64,000 nucleotides of DNA from Allodiplogaster sudhausi (GCA_945643635.1 CALZFC010000017.1:2056001-2120000), one strand, 5' to 3'. Numbered from the stretch's first letter, positions 1 through 11,687 are shown. Notes: generated from the letters alone by a model not told the origin. A program made the numbers and translations.

Positions 1-2
1 AT

Positions 3-815
3 CTGCTCTTCTCGAAAGCCTCTCGGGAGGTCTTTGAGCGATTCGACGCGCAGCTCCGACTTCACGACGACTTTCTGAGATATCTCTTCGAAAAGTACAC
101 GCGTGCTCAGCCTTTCCGTCGTACCTTCAAGAATTGCACGGAACAGCCGCGAAACGACGCCACACAACGCGCCGTCGGTTTGAACTCTTTTTACACTCAT
201 TTAAAACACTTTTCATCTCTCCTGTCTCTCTGTCATACACACTCACTTACTCAACACGTCACTGAACCCACTCGCAATCAATCGTTGCTTGACCTTGTGT
301 TCTCTTCCGATGGCTCGCTAGTACATTCGTGTGCCGTTCTTCCCCCTCTCCCTTCCCTGGACCACTCCACTGTCACCTTCTCTGTCTCTCTTCCCTCTCT
401 TCCACCGCAGTCATCTTTCGCCACTAGAGATTTTAAACGTGCTAATTGGCTCCAAATCAACTCTTTCTTGTCATATATTAACTGGACCAATCTGCTTAGC
501 ACAACAGATGATGTCGATTATATGTATTCTGCCTTCTTAGAAAAGATCCATTATGTGATTGATACTTTCGTTCCTCTTCGCTCGATTACCCGAACCCATC
601 CGCAGTTTCCCACCCGAGTCCAAAAGTTGGCTCGCACTTGTGACTCACTATATCAGTCCCGATCAACTCTTGGTTTCTCACCGTCCTTGCATGCGTCCCG
701 TAAGCTTAAGAAGGCCCTTTATCACCATACATTCTCAATGATTGGATCCGCCATCTTGCATCTAAGGCAGGCCTGTATGGACCACTCCTTGAGTCTTACA
801 GAGAGGATCTCTTAA
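3..815 (+). mobile_element. Non-LTR retrotransposon (LINE) fragment, end of endonuclease domain and linker
   Basis: One frame is open from base 3 to the stop at 815 (about 270 codons), so the piece is cut by the window edge on its 5' side. It carries the signature of the C-terminal part of an APE-type LINE endonuclease: 'HVTEPTRNQSLLDLVFSS' matches the conserved block that precedes the last strand, and 'PSLDHSTVTFSV' is the terminal S-D-H motif. What follows resembles the low-complexity linker before a reverse transcriptase. No RT motif (such as F/YxDD) is seen after 815, so the element is truncated. Family placement (CR1/Jockey/RTE-like) rests on the endonuclease block only and is an inference. 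Confidence 0.75.
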
Positions 816-865
816 ATACTTGAACGCTTTCTCTAGCAATTATTTTCAGACAAAACATCATCTCT

Positions 866-1138
866 AGAGAGAATGAACGTGAAAGAAATTAAGAGAAAAG
901 CGAGCTCTTAAAGGAGCTGGAAACTCAATTCTTTCGACGTGTAAGTGATGCAAGCAATGAATATGGACAGCTTGAACTAAAACAATGCCGAAACATGAAC
1001 GTCGAAAAAATCCTAATGAGTGAGGAATTTGCATTTGAAAAATAAAACCTGACGCAGGGAATTAATGGCCTATTTGAACTCGCCCCCTCACCAAGTGTGC
1101 CCTGGAAAAGAGGAAAAGTTAAGAAATCGGTAAAGTAA
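866..1138 (+). pseudogene. Decayed coding segment of unknown origin
   Basis: One + frame reads protein-like over about 90 codons but is interrupted by two internal TAA codons (890-892 and one after '...EEFAFEK') before a third at 1136. Readable pieces are 'ELLKELETQFFRRVSDASN' and 'GLFELAPSPSVPWKRGKVKK'. Charged and hydrophobic residues alternate as in a real protein, and a possible acceptor (ttttcag) sits just upstream at about 842-849. I do not recognise the family. It could be a dead exon or the degraded continuation of the LINE upstream. Confidence is low because length and composition are the only evidence. Confidence 0.3.
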
Positions 1139-1393
1139 CTAAGACTTGTTATTGTAATTTACGAGTAAATACTTCAATAGCTTCTTAAAATAATGTTAGG
1201 ATAACGTAATTATTGTCAATTATAGAAAAGTTCGTTCTATCAATAGAGAATTATATTACGTCATGGTTTATTGGTTTAAAAATAGGAGTTCATAAGGCGT
1301 CAATGATGAATGTTTTTTTTATTAAAAAAAAACAAAAACAAAAACAAAAACAAAAACAAAAAAAAATTGAAACCGGAGCTCAAGATGGCTGAC
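1139..1393. other. AT-rich intergenic DNA with an (AAAAAC)n tract
   Basis: No coding signal. A short run of about seven AAAAAC units lies at about 1324-1367. Confidence 0.6.
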
Positions 1394-1496
1394 CTTCTTG
1401 GCGGCCTCCTGGTACTCAAGTGCCGCTTTGTCTGCCGTATGCACGCATTGCATGTAGGATACGTGCTGTGGCGCGCATGGATTATCGTCGAACTCC
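1394..1496 (-). CDS. Candidate isolated exon, possibly the last part of the MSP/KE-repeat gene
   Basis: On the minus strand a 103-base block is bounded by an acceptor (aacag) and a GT donor (AAGAAG|gtcagc). It translates, after one leading G, to 34 residues including 'DDNPCAPQHVSYMQCVH' and 'ADKAALEYQEAAKK', a plausible helical, two-cysteine sequence. The leading G would complete the codon AA|G if the 4.4-kb repeat exon ended at 2494 with the donor GTAGAG instead of at the overlapping TAG stop (2490-2492). Phase therefore fits, but the donor is weak. No exon beyond 1391 could be identified. I do not recognise a domain. Confidence 0.4.
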
Positions 1497-2489
1497 CTGT
1501 TCTAGATCAATCACAACTTTAAATCAACTAATTGAGTTTTAGACTATTGCAGAATGCTCTATTGCATCGATTAAGAGGATTTTTGACTCGATCTAAAATG
1601 TTCGGGTTTAGTTTCCTGCCTTATTGGGCGCGGTATTACTCTATGCCAGGGTACATTCAAACGATCTTCCCCTCCCTATGTGGATTCATGAAGCCAGGGA
1701 TGAAATAAGGCTGCTGAAGATAGAAAATCCTATTCACTATCATTATGGATAAGCAAAACCGTTTTCCAAACACGGACCCCTGCACAACACCACTTTTTGC
1801 GCTTTTCCACAGTTCAATTAACCATTTGAATTATTTTAGTAATTACCTACGAATATTTAGGCATCATTAATACTCTAGGAATAGCAGTAAATGATTGAAT
1901 TTATCCCTCTGAACCATCTTCATCTGAGTAAGGTAGGCAATATGTAACGGCATAGGATTAAATCACAATTAGATCGCAGAGATATTCTGGAATGCAGATC
2001 TACCATCAATCCAATATAAACTACCAACATGTCCAAAAAAATATTTCATTTTTTCTTGCATGCCTAAATGTGCAAAACAGAGTAAATCGAATTATTGATT
2101 TTTTCTAGTCCTGTATTGAATCAATGAAACCAATAATCTTCTACTATAATTCTGACAGCACACAGAAACAACGCTGAAAATATCATGAAGTTTCGTCTAC
2201 ATTGAAGAAAAATATAGCAAAATATCATGGTGTTCGTATCTTTTTGCACGGTACTGTATACTACATATGTTTGGATGTGCGGAAATGTTATTGAAGTAGT
2301 TGCGTAAGGCCTATTTTTCTTCCTTTAAACTTTTCATCTTGTTTTTATTACTGACTCATAAAATACGACATGTTTCAATCTTTCTTTATTTGCGCTAATG
2401 GTATGATTGTAGAAGGATGTGGGAGATGGACTGAGGGTGAGAAGAGTTGGGGAGTGAAGGGAGAGCGAAAAGATGACGAGAGCTTTTCT
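1497..2489. other. Non-coding DNA (intron or 3' flank of the repeat gene)
   Basis: No coding signal. About 120 bases at 1501-1620 recur, inverted, at about 8630-8735 in an intron of the same gene. Confidence 0.5.
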
Positions 2490-5400
2490 CTACTTGTCCA
2501 TCCGCTTTTGCTCGGTCATCTTCTTTGGCATTTCCGCTGCCTTCTCCGTCGACTTCTCCTCTGCCATCTTCTTTGGCTTCTCCTTGGCCATCTCCTTCGA
2601 CTTCTCCTCTGCCATCTTCTTTGGCTTCTCCTTGGCCATCTCCTTCGACTTCTCCTCTGCCATCTTCTTTGGCTTCTCCTTGGCCATCTCCTTCGACTTC
2701 TCCTCTGCCATCTTCTTTGGCTTCTCCTTGGCCATCTCCTTCGACTTCTCCTCTGCCATCTTCTTTGGCTTCTCCTTGGCCATCTCCTTCGACTTCTCCT
2801 CTGCCATCTTCTTTGGCTTCTCCTTGGCCATCTCCTTCGACTTCTCCTCTGCCATCTTCTTTGGCTTCTAATTGGCCATCTCCGTCGACTTCTCCTCTGC
2901 CATCTTCTTTGGCTTCTCCTTGGCCATCTCCTTCGACTTCTCCTCTGCCATCTTCTTTGGCTTCTCCTTGGCCATCTCCTTCGACTTCTCCTCTGCCATC
3001 TTCTTTGGCTTCTCCTTGGCCATCTCCGTCGACTTCTCCTCTGCCATCTTCTTTGGCTTCTCCTTGGCCATCTCCGTCGACTTCTCCTCTGCCATCTTCT
3101 TTGGCTTCTCCTTGGCCATCTCCTTCGACTTCTCCTCTGCCATCTTCTTTGGCTTCTCCTTGGCCATCTCAGTCGAATTCTCCTCTGCCATCTTCTTTGG
3201 CTTCTCCTTGGCCATCTCAGTCGACTTCTCCTCTGCCATCTTCTTTGGCTTCTCCTTGGTCATCTCCGTCGACTTCTCCTCTGCCATCTTCTTTGGCTTC
3301 TCCTTGGCCATCTCCGTCGACTTCTCCTCTGCCAACTTCTTTGGCTTCTCCTTGGCCATCTCCTTCGACTTCTCCCCTGCCATCTTCTTTGGCTTCTCCT
3401 TGGCCATCTCCTTCGACTTCTCCTCTGCCATCTTCTTTGGCTTCTCCTTGGCCATCTCCTTCGACTTCTCCTCTGCCATCTTCTTTGGCTTCTCCTTGGC
3501 CATCTCAGTCGAATTCTCCTCTGCCATCTTCTTTGGCTTCTCCTTGGCCATCTCAGTCGACTTCTCCTCTGCCATCTTCTTTGGCTTCTCCTTGGTCATC
3601 TCCGTCGACTTCTCCTCTGCCATATTCTTTGGCTTCTCCTTGGCCATCTCCGTCGACTTCTCCTCTGCCAACTTCTTTGGCTTCTCTTTGGCCATCTCCT
3701 TCGACTTCTCCCCTGTCATCTTCTTTGGCTTCTCCTTGGCCATCTCCTTCGACTTCTCCTCTGCCATCTTCTTTGGCTTCTAATTGGCCATCTCCGTCGA
3801 CTTCTCCTCTGCCATCTTCTTTGGCTTCTCCTTGGCCATCTCCTTCGACTTCTCCTCTGCCATCTTCTTTGGCTTCTCCTTGGCCATCTCCTTCGACTTC
3901 TCCTCTGCCATCTTCTTTGGCTTCTCCTTGGCCATCTCCGTCGACTTCTCCTCTGCCATCTTCTTTGGCTTCTCCTTGGCCATCTCCGTCGACTTCTCCT
4001 CTGCCATCTTCTTTGGCTTCTCCTTGGCCATCTCCTTCGACTTCTCCTCTGCCATCTTCTTTGGCTTCTCCTTGGCCATCTCAGTCGAATTCTCCTCTGC
4101 CATCTTCTTTGGCTTCTCCTTGGCCATCTCAGTCGACTTCTCCTCTGCCATCTTCTTTGGCTTCTCCTTGGTCATCTCCGTCGACTTCTCCTCTGCCATC
4201 TTCTTTGGCTTCTCCTTGGCCATCTCCGTCGACTTCTCCTCTGCCATCTTCTTTGGCTTCTCCTTGGCCATCTCCTTCGACTTCTCCTCTGCCTTCTTCT
4301 TTGGCTTCTCCTTGGCCATCTCCGTCGACTTCTCCTCTGCCATCTTCTTTGGCTTCTCCTTGGCCATCTCCTTCGACTTCTCCTCTGCCATCTTCTTTGG
4401 CTTCTCCTTGGCCATCTCCGTCGACTTCTCCTCTGCCATCTTCTTTGGCTTCTCCTTGGCCATCTCCGTCGACTTCTCCTCTGCCATCTTCTTTGGCTTC
4501 TCCTTGGCCATCTCCTTCGACTTCTCCTCTGCCATCTTCTTTGGCTTCTCCTTGGCCATCTCCTTCGACTTCTCCTCTGCCATCTTCTTTGGTTTCTCCT
4601 TGGCCATCTCCGTCGACTTCTCCTCTGCCATCTTCTTTGGCTTCTCCTTGGAAATCTCCGTCGACTTCTCCTCTGCCATCTTCTTTGGCTTCTCCTTGGC
4701 CATCTCCTTCGACTTCTCCTCTGCCATCTTCTTTGGCTTCTCCTTGGCCATCTCCGTCGACTTCTCCTCTGCCATCTTCTTTGGCTTCTCCTTGGCCATC
4801 TCCGTCGACTTCTCCTCTGCCATCTTCTTTGGCTTCTCCTTGGCCATCTCCGTCGACTTCTCCTCTGCCATCTTCTTTGGCTTCTCCTTGGCCATCTCCG
4901 TCGACTTCTCCTCTGCCATCTTCTTTGGCTTCTCCTTGGCCATCTCCTTCGACTTCTCCTCTGCCATCTTCTTTGGCTTCTCCTTGGTCATCTCCGTCGA
5001 CTTCTCCTCTGCCATCTTCTTTGGCTTCTCCTTGGCCATCTCCGTCGACTTCTCCTCTGCCATCTTCTTTGGCTTCTCCTTGGCCATCTCCTTCGACTTC
5101 TCCTCTGCCTTCTTCTTTGGCTTCTCCTTGGCCATCTCCGTCGACTTCTCCTCTGCCATCTTCTTTGGCTTCTCCTTGGCCATCTCCTTCGACTTCTCCT
5201 CTGCCATCTTCTTTGGCTTCTCCTTGGCCATCTCCGTCGACTTCTCCTCTGCCATCTTCTTTGGCTTCTCCTTGGCCATCTCCTTCGACTTCTCCTCTGC
5301 CATCTTCTTTGGCTTCTCCTTGGCCATCTCCGTCGACTTCTCCTCTGCCATCTTCTTTGGCTTCTCCTTGGCCATCTCCTTCGACTTCTCCTCTGCCATC

Positions 5401-8400
5401 TTCTTTGGCTTCTCCTTGGCCATCTCCTTCGACTTCTCCTCTGCCATCTTCTTTGGCTTCTCCTTGGCCATCTATTTGGACTTCTCCTCTGCCATCTTCT
5501 TTGGCTTCTCCTTGGCCATCTCCTTCGACTTCTCCTCTGCCATCTTCTTTGGCTTCTCCTTGGCCATCTCCTTCGACTTCTCCTCTGCCATCTTCTTTGG
5601 CTTCTCCTTGGCCATCTCCTTCGACTTCTCCTCTGCCATCTTCTTTGGCTTCTCCTTGGCCATCTCCTTCGACTTCTCCTCTGCCATCTTCTTTGGCTTC
5701 TCCTTGGCCATCTCCGTCGACTTCTCCTCTGCCATCTTCTTTGGCTTCTCCTTGGCCATCTCAGTCGACTTCTCCTCTGCCATCTTCTTTGGCTTCTCCT
5801 TGGCCATCTCCGTCGACTTCTCCTCTGCCATCTTCTTTGGCTTCTCCTTGGCCATCTCCGTCGACTTCTCCTCTGCCATCTTCTTTGGCTTCTCCTTGGC
5901 CATCTCCTTCGACTTCTCCTCTGCCTTCTTCTTTGGCTTCTCCTTGGCCATCTCCGTCGACTTCTCCTCTGCCATCTTCTTTGGCTTCTCCTTGGCCATC
6001 TCCTTCGACTTCTCCTCTGCCATCTTCTTTGGCTTCTCCTTGGCCATCTCCGTCGACTTCTCCTCTGCCATCTTCTTTGGCTTCTCCTTGGCCATCTCCG
6101 TCGTCTTCTCCTCTGCCATCTTCTTTGGCTTCTCCTTGGCCATCTCCTTCGACTTCTCCTCTGCCATCTTCTTTATCTTCTCCTTGGCCATCTCCTTCGA
6201 CTTCTCCTCTGCCATCTTCTTTGGTTTCTCCTTGGCCATCTCCGTCGACTTCTCCTCTGCCATCTTCTTTGGCTTCTCCTTGGCCATCTCCGTCGACTTC
6301 TCCTCTGCCATCTTCTTTGGCTTCTCCTTGGCCATCTATTTCGACTTCTCCTCTGCCATCTTCTTTGGCTTCTCCTTGGCCATCTCCTTCGACTTCTCCT
6401 CTGCCATCTTCTTTGGCTTCTCCTTGGCCATCTCCTTCGACTTCTCCTCTGCCATCTTCTTTGGCTTCTCCTTGGCCATCTCCTTCGACTTCTCCTCTGC
6501 CATCTTCTTTGGCTTCTCCTTGGCCATCTCCTTCGACTTCTCCTCTGCCATCTTCTTTGGCTTCTCCTTGGCCATCTCCTTCGACTTCTCCTCTGCCATC
6601 TTCTTTGGCTTCTCCTTGGCCATCTCCGTCGACTTCTCCTCTGCCATCTTCTTTGGCTTCTCCTTGGCCATCTCCTTCGACTTCTCCTCTGCCATCTTCT
6701 TTGGCTTCTCCTTGGCCATCTCCTTCGACTTCTCCTCTGCCATCTTCTTTGGCTTCTCCTTGGCCATCTCCTTCGACTTCTCCTCTGCCATCTTCTTTGG
6801 CTTCTCCTTGGCCATCTCCTTCGACTTCTCCTCTGCCATCTTCTTTGGCTTCTCCTTGGCCATCTCCTTCGACTTCTCCTCTGCCATCTTCTTTGGCTTC
6901 TCCTCGGCCATCTTCTTCTTCTTTTCCTCGGACATCTAAACTTTGATAAAAATCAGTGCGAGTATTCTTTTATATACTACAACAATCGTATCAACTTTCG
7001 CCTGGTATGAGTCATATCTGGACACCGAGTCTTATGGTTAGAACAAATATAACCTTTTTCTCGTCCACTATCGTAACCTTAATCGTTGAGGTGCCCTGGA
7101 TGGCTTTGTTTTGCCAGATCTTAAAAAATGAATTTGTTGTGCTATATTTAATATATGAGAAAAAGCCACTGTATCGTCGGATGCTTCTCGGGTCTCTCCT
7201 GGCTGCTTTTCAATGATGTAAAGCTCGATGTCGTGCAAGGGAGTCTTCTTGTTCATCTTCAATGACACCTCAATTGTCACCTGCAAACGAACTTTACTAT
7301 AGATACTCAATAGGCCAATATGCGGAGTAGGGAATGGAAACACTGTGTTCGAAAAATATAACGTGTCAATAGAAGACCCTTGAAATTTGATGTATCGGAA
7401 TAAAACTTTTTATGCTGCCATGAATACGAATTGTTTTAGCATTTTAAAAATTAGATTATTTTAAATTTATACCACAGAGTGATCTATTAGCATGAGAATA
7501 AAAATTAATCAAAAAGGACTTGGGCCCTAGAAAAATCATCATCTAGTATTTGTTTACAGGTAAATTCAGACTCTCATAATCGATTGGGATTGTTCTAGGA
7601 GCACAAAAATTTCATTTTAAAAAGTTATGAAGAGGTGACAACTGCGCATCGTTTTGAGGTAGTCGACTTGCGCACATGTTTACGAACATTTCTGCACGCA
7701 CTGTAAAGCAATAACCGTGAAACATACATATGAATCGGAATTCCGAATTTCCTAATTCCGACCTTTTTTCCCTTCCGATTTCCGAATTCCGAATTCCGTT
7801 ATGAATGCCCTTCGGAATCTTTTCGGAATTATGAAGCTCATGGTCAGCCATGCAAATTTTATTTATATAGCATGAAAAAAACTAACTCCAGGTTGACCAA
7901 ATATTACTGAAACTTTCATTTTGAGGGCCTTTCATAAGAGGAGACTATTTGGGAAGCGCATTTTGGTAAAACTGAAATATATTTCCAAACCTCACAACAT
8001 ATAAAGTGCTGACATGTAACTGAAATAATAAAGTTCTCGCGACTATGACGCAGATCTGTTAGTAGTGTCAATTGTGCAATGCGGGTTGCCCCGTATTGTA
8101 CATCTGACGCTAGTTAGATTTGGGCCCACTCTCGGTTGGACCCCTGGTTGGCGGTTCGAAGGAGAAGAGAAGTAAACGGTTATGCTCTTGGTTGGCGGTT
8201 GGAAGGGGTGAGGATTGGAAACAAGCGGATTTCAGTATGCATGATAGCAGCATTTTTTTCATTTATTCGAGAGCATTCGATTGAGCAATGAAATATATTT
8301 TCGAGCACAGGGTTTCTGACCATTCCTCGGTGTGCAAACTTGCCTCTTCTTCAGCGTTCACGAAGCCACAGAACGGTTTAATGCCGAAGTCCTGATCGAC

Positions 8401-9067
8401 ATCCGTGGTACGGTGCTTCTTCTGCATTCGAGATACATATGAGCTTACGTTAGAAAATTAATTTTCAAATGATATTTAAGGACCAAGCAGCCCTCAAAAA
8501 TTATGATGCGTGCAATGTCAAGAAGGCTCGTTTACAACCGCCGAGGCACTGTGCAAGCGCATTCACCGATCCATAACTTTGACTAATCGTAAGAAAAGAA
8601 AATCGAAAACCCTATACGGCATGAAACTAAACCTGAAAATTTTCAGTCATTTTAATCGATCCAACAGAGTGTTCAGCAATAGTCTAAACCTCAATTAGTT
8701 AGCTAATTTAATGTTGTGATTGATCTAGAACAGACTGCTGTCAATACACTACCCTTTGCCGCGATACATTCAAACGATCTACTCCACAGTATTAGCCTAT
8801 CAATTATGTATATTTAAAAAATTTTACCATTTGATCTTTTATCTGGGGCCCTGTGCCATCCATGCCTGACTATGTTTTCTTACTCCAAATCCAACATCTG
8901 GATCTAGCGCAGACCCTACTGGAGACATACGGAGAGGCTATCTTATAATGTCAAAATAAAATCACCTTGTAACACAGATTGTAGTTGGTCACATTCTTGA
9001 GAACGACCAAAGCTGTACTGTAGCTGGCGACTTCCTTGACGAGGACGATGCCCGTCTTGGACACGAG
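2490..9067 (-). CDS. MSP-domain protein with a giant Lys/Glu 16-residue repeat tail (5' exon not found)
   Basis: Five minus-strand exons join in phase: 8966-9067, 8344-8421, 7170-7280, 7054-7119 and 2490-6935. The first four give 119 residues that follow the major-sperm-protein fold: 'VVLKNVTNYNLCYK', then 'DFGIKPFCGFVNAEEE' (the MSP 'xPxxG' turn) and the closing strand 'TSTIKVTIVDEKK'. MSP-domain proteins in nematodes act in sperm cytoskeletal assembly or as signalling and VAP-like modules; the role here is inferred from the fold. The second intron uses a GC donor (GAG|gcaagt). The last exon starts 'MSEEKKKKMAEEKPKK' and runs through about 91 units of MAEEKS(K/T)EMAKEKPKK. TAG codons interrupt it at 6336, 5472, 3780 and 2868. 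Read strictly, the tail stops after about 200 residues. The initiator exon was not found upstream of 9067. Confidence 0.72.
2535..6925. repeat. 48-bp tandem repeat (minisatellite), about 91 copies, with higher-order structure
   Basis: A single 48-bp unit is repeated almost without length change, so all frames stay open for kilobases on both strands. The biologically sensible frame is the minus one (16-aa Lys/Glu units). Units differ mainly by AAG (Lys) versus ACG (Thr) at residue 7. Rare private variants recur at fixed distances: the 'ctaattgg' variant at 2868 and 3780 (912 bp = 19 units), the 'gtcgaattc' variant near 3172, 3508 and 4084 (336 and 912 bp), and 'gccttcttc' near 4293, 5109 and 5925 (816 bp = 17 units). 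This points to block duplications of 7, 17 and 19 units. Confidence 0.95.
7281..8343. other. GC-AG intron of the MSP gene with an imperfect AATTCCGA-type repeat
   Basis: At about 7735-7835 short words built from 'ggaattccgaat' recur imperfectly, and near 8140-8205 'ttggcggtt' is repeated twice. No further exon is needed: the flanking exons join in phase and align continuously with the MSP fold. Confidence 0.5.
8630..8735 (-). repeat. Inverted copy of the 1501-1620 interspersed repeat
   Basis: The reverse complement of this stretch matches 1501-1620 with substitutions and small gaps (shared words include 'tgttctagatcaatcacaac' and 'tttagactattgc'). A short direct-orientation match, 'tacattcaaacgatct', also links about 1650 and 8766. 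Probably remnants of a non-autonomous transposon. Confidence 0.6.
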
Positions 9068-9314
9068 CTGCAAGTATATTGATTTACCCTTTCAATGCCA
9101 TTTGGGTTTCGGCTCTTGCACTTAGTACTGCATTTTCCTCGTTAACCTAAAAGTCAACCCCGAGGGTACCGTAAATTTTTGCTCCGTGAGCCTGGAATGC
9201 CCTGCTGGGCAACACATTGCCGCACTCGGGTGGAATGTCCTGCTGAACCGCACATTCTCCTGTCGGCTCCCTGCCCCGCCTAGTTTACGTTGTCTTTCTT
9301 GCATATCTTGCTTG

Positions 9315-9518
9315 CATGCTCTCTTTCGCTCTTTCTCTCTCTCTCACTTTCTCCTCACTCTCTCTCTGTCTCTCTTTCTGTCTATCTCTCTCTCCCTCTT
9401 TCTTTCTCTCTTTCACATTGTTTCTCTCTCTCTCAGAGTGTTTCGCACCGCACTCTGTCGGTCTGTTTGTCTGTCTCTCTCTCCCTCTCTCTTCCTTCTC
9501 TCTCTCTCTCTCGGTGTT

Positions 9519-9586
<68 letters not shown>

Positions 9587-9600
9587 GGTGTTTCGCTCTC

Positions 9601-9643
<43 letters not shown>

Positions 9644-9655
9644 TTTTCTTCTTTC
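9315..9655 (+). repeat. (CT)n / (CTTT)n microsatellite
   Basis: More than 300 bases of almost pure CT. All three + frames stay open as Ser/Leu-rich strings, which I treat as artefacts. Confidence 0.95.
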
Positions 9656-9659
9656 TTCG

Positions 9660-10700
9660 ATCTAACAGCTGCGAATCGATACCAAGGATGGATTTTCAGT
9701 TATTATTTAGAATGAAGAGAGAGATAGAGGGAGTACAAAATGAACTGTCACCGTTATGAACAGTGAGATCATGAACACGCTACAGCATTGCGCAAAACAC
9801 TGTGGAAAATTTTAGCAAAAAATTGCATAATATGTCAGTTGATGAAAAGGCGCCTTATAGAGAAAAAAAATTTCAACAAAGCATAATTGAATTTGGCGAA
9901 CGGTTTGCAAAACATGGATGAAATTTCGTTTGATGAGGGTAAGGTAGCGCGGATAGTGTGGTGGTAGTGGCTACGGGGTGCGCGGAGTGGTGGTTCGGGT
10001 CCGGGCTGCGCAAATTTCAACAATTCTACTTTCAGACACGACGTCGATGGCTCCAACACGAATATACAAACCAGGTTAGGCAGTTTTTCAACTTTTGTTT
10101 TCAAGTTCTACCTGCAGTTTAAACTGCTTTATAGCGATAACGACAATAATAGCTGCAAAAGCCGATTTTCTGGCCATATTGTGGGTCTTGTTTGAGATTC
10201 CAGATAACAGAAATTGAGAGGGTGATAGAGAGGGTGAGAGAAAGAGAGAGAAAAACTGCTGATAAAATTAATGAATGAATGCTGAGAAATAACCGCATTA
10301 TCCATCGATGAGAGAAGGTGGAGAAGGAAGGAGAGGTGGAGAAGAAGATAGAGGGTGGAGAGGGTGGAGAGGGAGGAGAGGTGGAGAGGGAGGAGAGGTG
10401 GAGAGGGTGGAGAGGGTAGAGAGGGTGCAGACGGAGGAGAACGAGTGGAGAGCAGCCGGCTGCTCTCTATGATGAGTGGAGAAATGACGATGGAAATGAT
10501 CCTTCTCTCAATGCAGTTAAGAATTGATTGCACAATGAATTAGTCATTTTGTTTATGAAAATTAGCACGAAAAGATGAATGAATCACGAAGAAGATTTGA
10601 TAGAAAGTACCTGGTCAACGCGATCTTTTACGGAATATTCAGAATATACATACAGTACTGCTCATCGGCCAGGGGTCTATGCTCTTGCGGCTATAGCGGC
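9660..10700. other. Intergenic DNA with a tRNA-like segment and a GGAGA-rich tract
   Basis: At about 9950-10014 (+) a tRNA-like piece has A-box-like 'gtggtggtagtggc' and B-box-like 'ggttcgggtcc', with outer GCGC/GCGC pairing. The stems are imperfect, so it is a relic or SINE head. A purine tract of 'ggtggagag' words fills about 10315-10450. No gene is seen. Confidence 0.45.
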
Positions 10701-10706
10701 CGCGTG

Positions 10707-10848
10707 CCAAAGAGGCCGAGCGAAATTAAGCCCTATAAATTCTTTGTTTTCGGAAATCATTGTTATTTTCGTGTTCAGTGTAATTTTCTGCATCGAATAA
10801 GCTGAAATCAAAGGATTTATAGGGCTTAATTTCGCTCGGCCTCTTTGG
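10707..10848. mobile_element. Palindromic MITE, 142 bp
   Basis: The ends are near-perfect inverted repeats of about 37 bases (CCAAAGAGGCCGAGCGAAAT at the left, its reverse complement at the right, continuing through TTAAGCCCTATAAAT), separated by about 65 bases. No clear target duplication. Confidence 0.8.
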
Positions 10849-11687
10849 GGCGTAATGTATGTTCGGTTGGAAGGTATAATGGATGAGAACGGAAAAAATG
10901 GAAGCATATTTTATTTTAATGAATTGATATGTATCTAAAATAAGAGATATGTTTTTGCAAAACAGCAAGAATATTTTCAACAATATCGCTCTGTAACATG
11001 TATTCCTAGGACGTAGCGTACACTCCAAGGGAAATAATGGGCATAAAATGTGATACCAGGTCCCCCCATAGCTCCGCTAGTTTTCATATACATAAAAATG
11101 CCTCTCCAAAGTGTAAAAAAAAAACAGAATTGTGCCTCTTGAATATTCTTTTGCTACTTCAATTTCCGTATATGAACTCTTTAAGCACATTTTCAGAATG
11201 AAAAAAAAGCAAGTTAATATGCATTTTCCTATACGACGAGATGAGCAGCGGCATAAGCCAGTTCAAGGCGCCACTTCTCTTCATTAGCGGCAGCAGGCAG
11301 ATGCAGCACCAACGGCAGCAACGTTCACCAGGAAGAATGGCATACTCGTTTGAAACCCATTTTTTCATGAGTTTACACCTGTAAGTGTATGTGTCGCGGA
11401 AGAGAGCCTTCCGACCCATTGTATGCTGGATTGGAGCCCATGCCTGGGGAGAAACTGGTATTCATGATTATTTGACAATCGACTTACCAGATTCAACTGT
11501 GAGAAGTGAGAAGAATAAAATGTGTTTCAACACATGAACTCTGAATTAGCTCAGTTGGCATTTCAGAGACAATTGGGAGACATGTCAGGGACTAATTTTC
11601 CAAAATGAAAGCGAAGGGAGGAGGCCAAACTTAAATATTTTTTTTAAATATATTTCTTCCCTTTTTAATATATTAGGCACGTAGTGA

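Noticed and set aside
2535..6925. CRISPR-like array
   Set aside because: Direct 48-bp repeats without unique spacers, coding-compatible, in a eukaryotic context.
2370..7010. A 1546-codon + strand frame rich in Leu/Trp/His and a 1473-codon Ser/Pro frame over the same region
   Set aside because: Both are consequences of a 48-bp repeat (a multiple of three) with no stop in the unit. The opposite strand continues in phase from real MSP-fold exons.
9186..9759. Several Ser/Leu-rich open frames around 9.3-9.7 kb, and similar ones at 51-52, 54.4, 55.2-55.9, 58.7-60.8 and 62.6-63.6 kb
   Set aside because: They are translations of CT/GA microsatellites; no splice or homology support.
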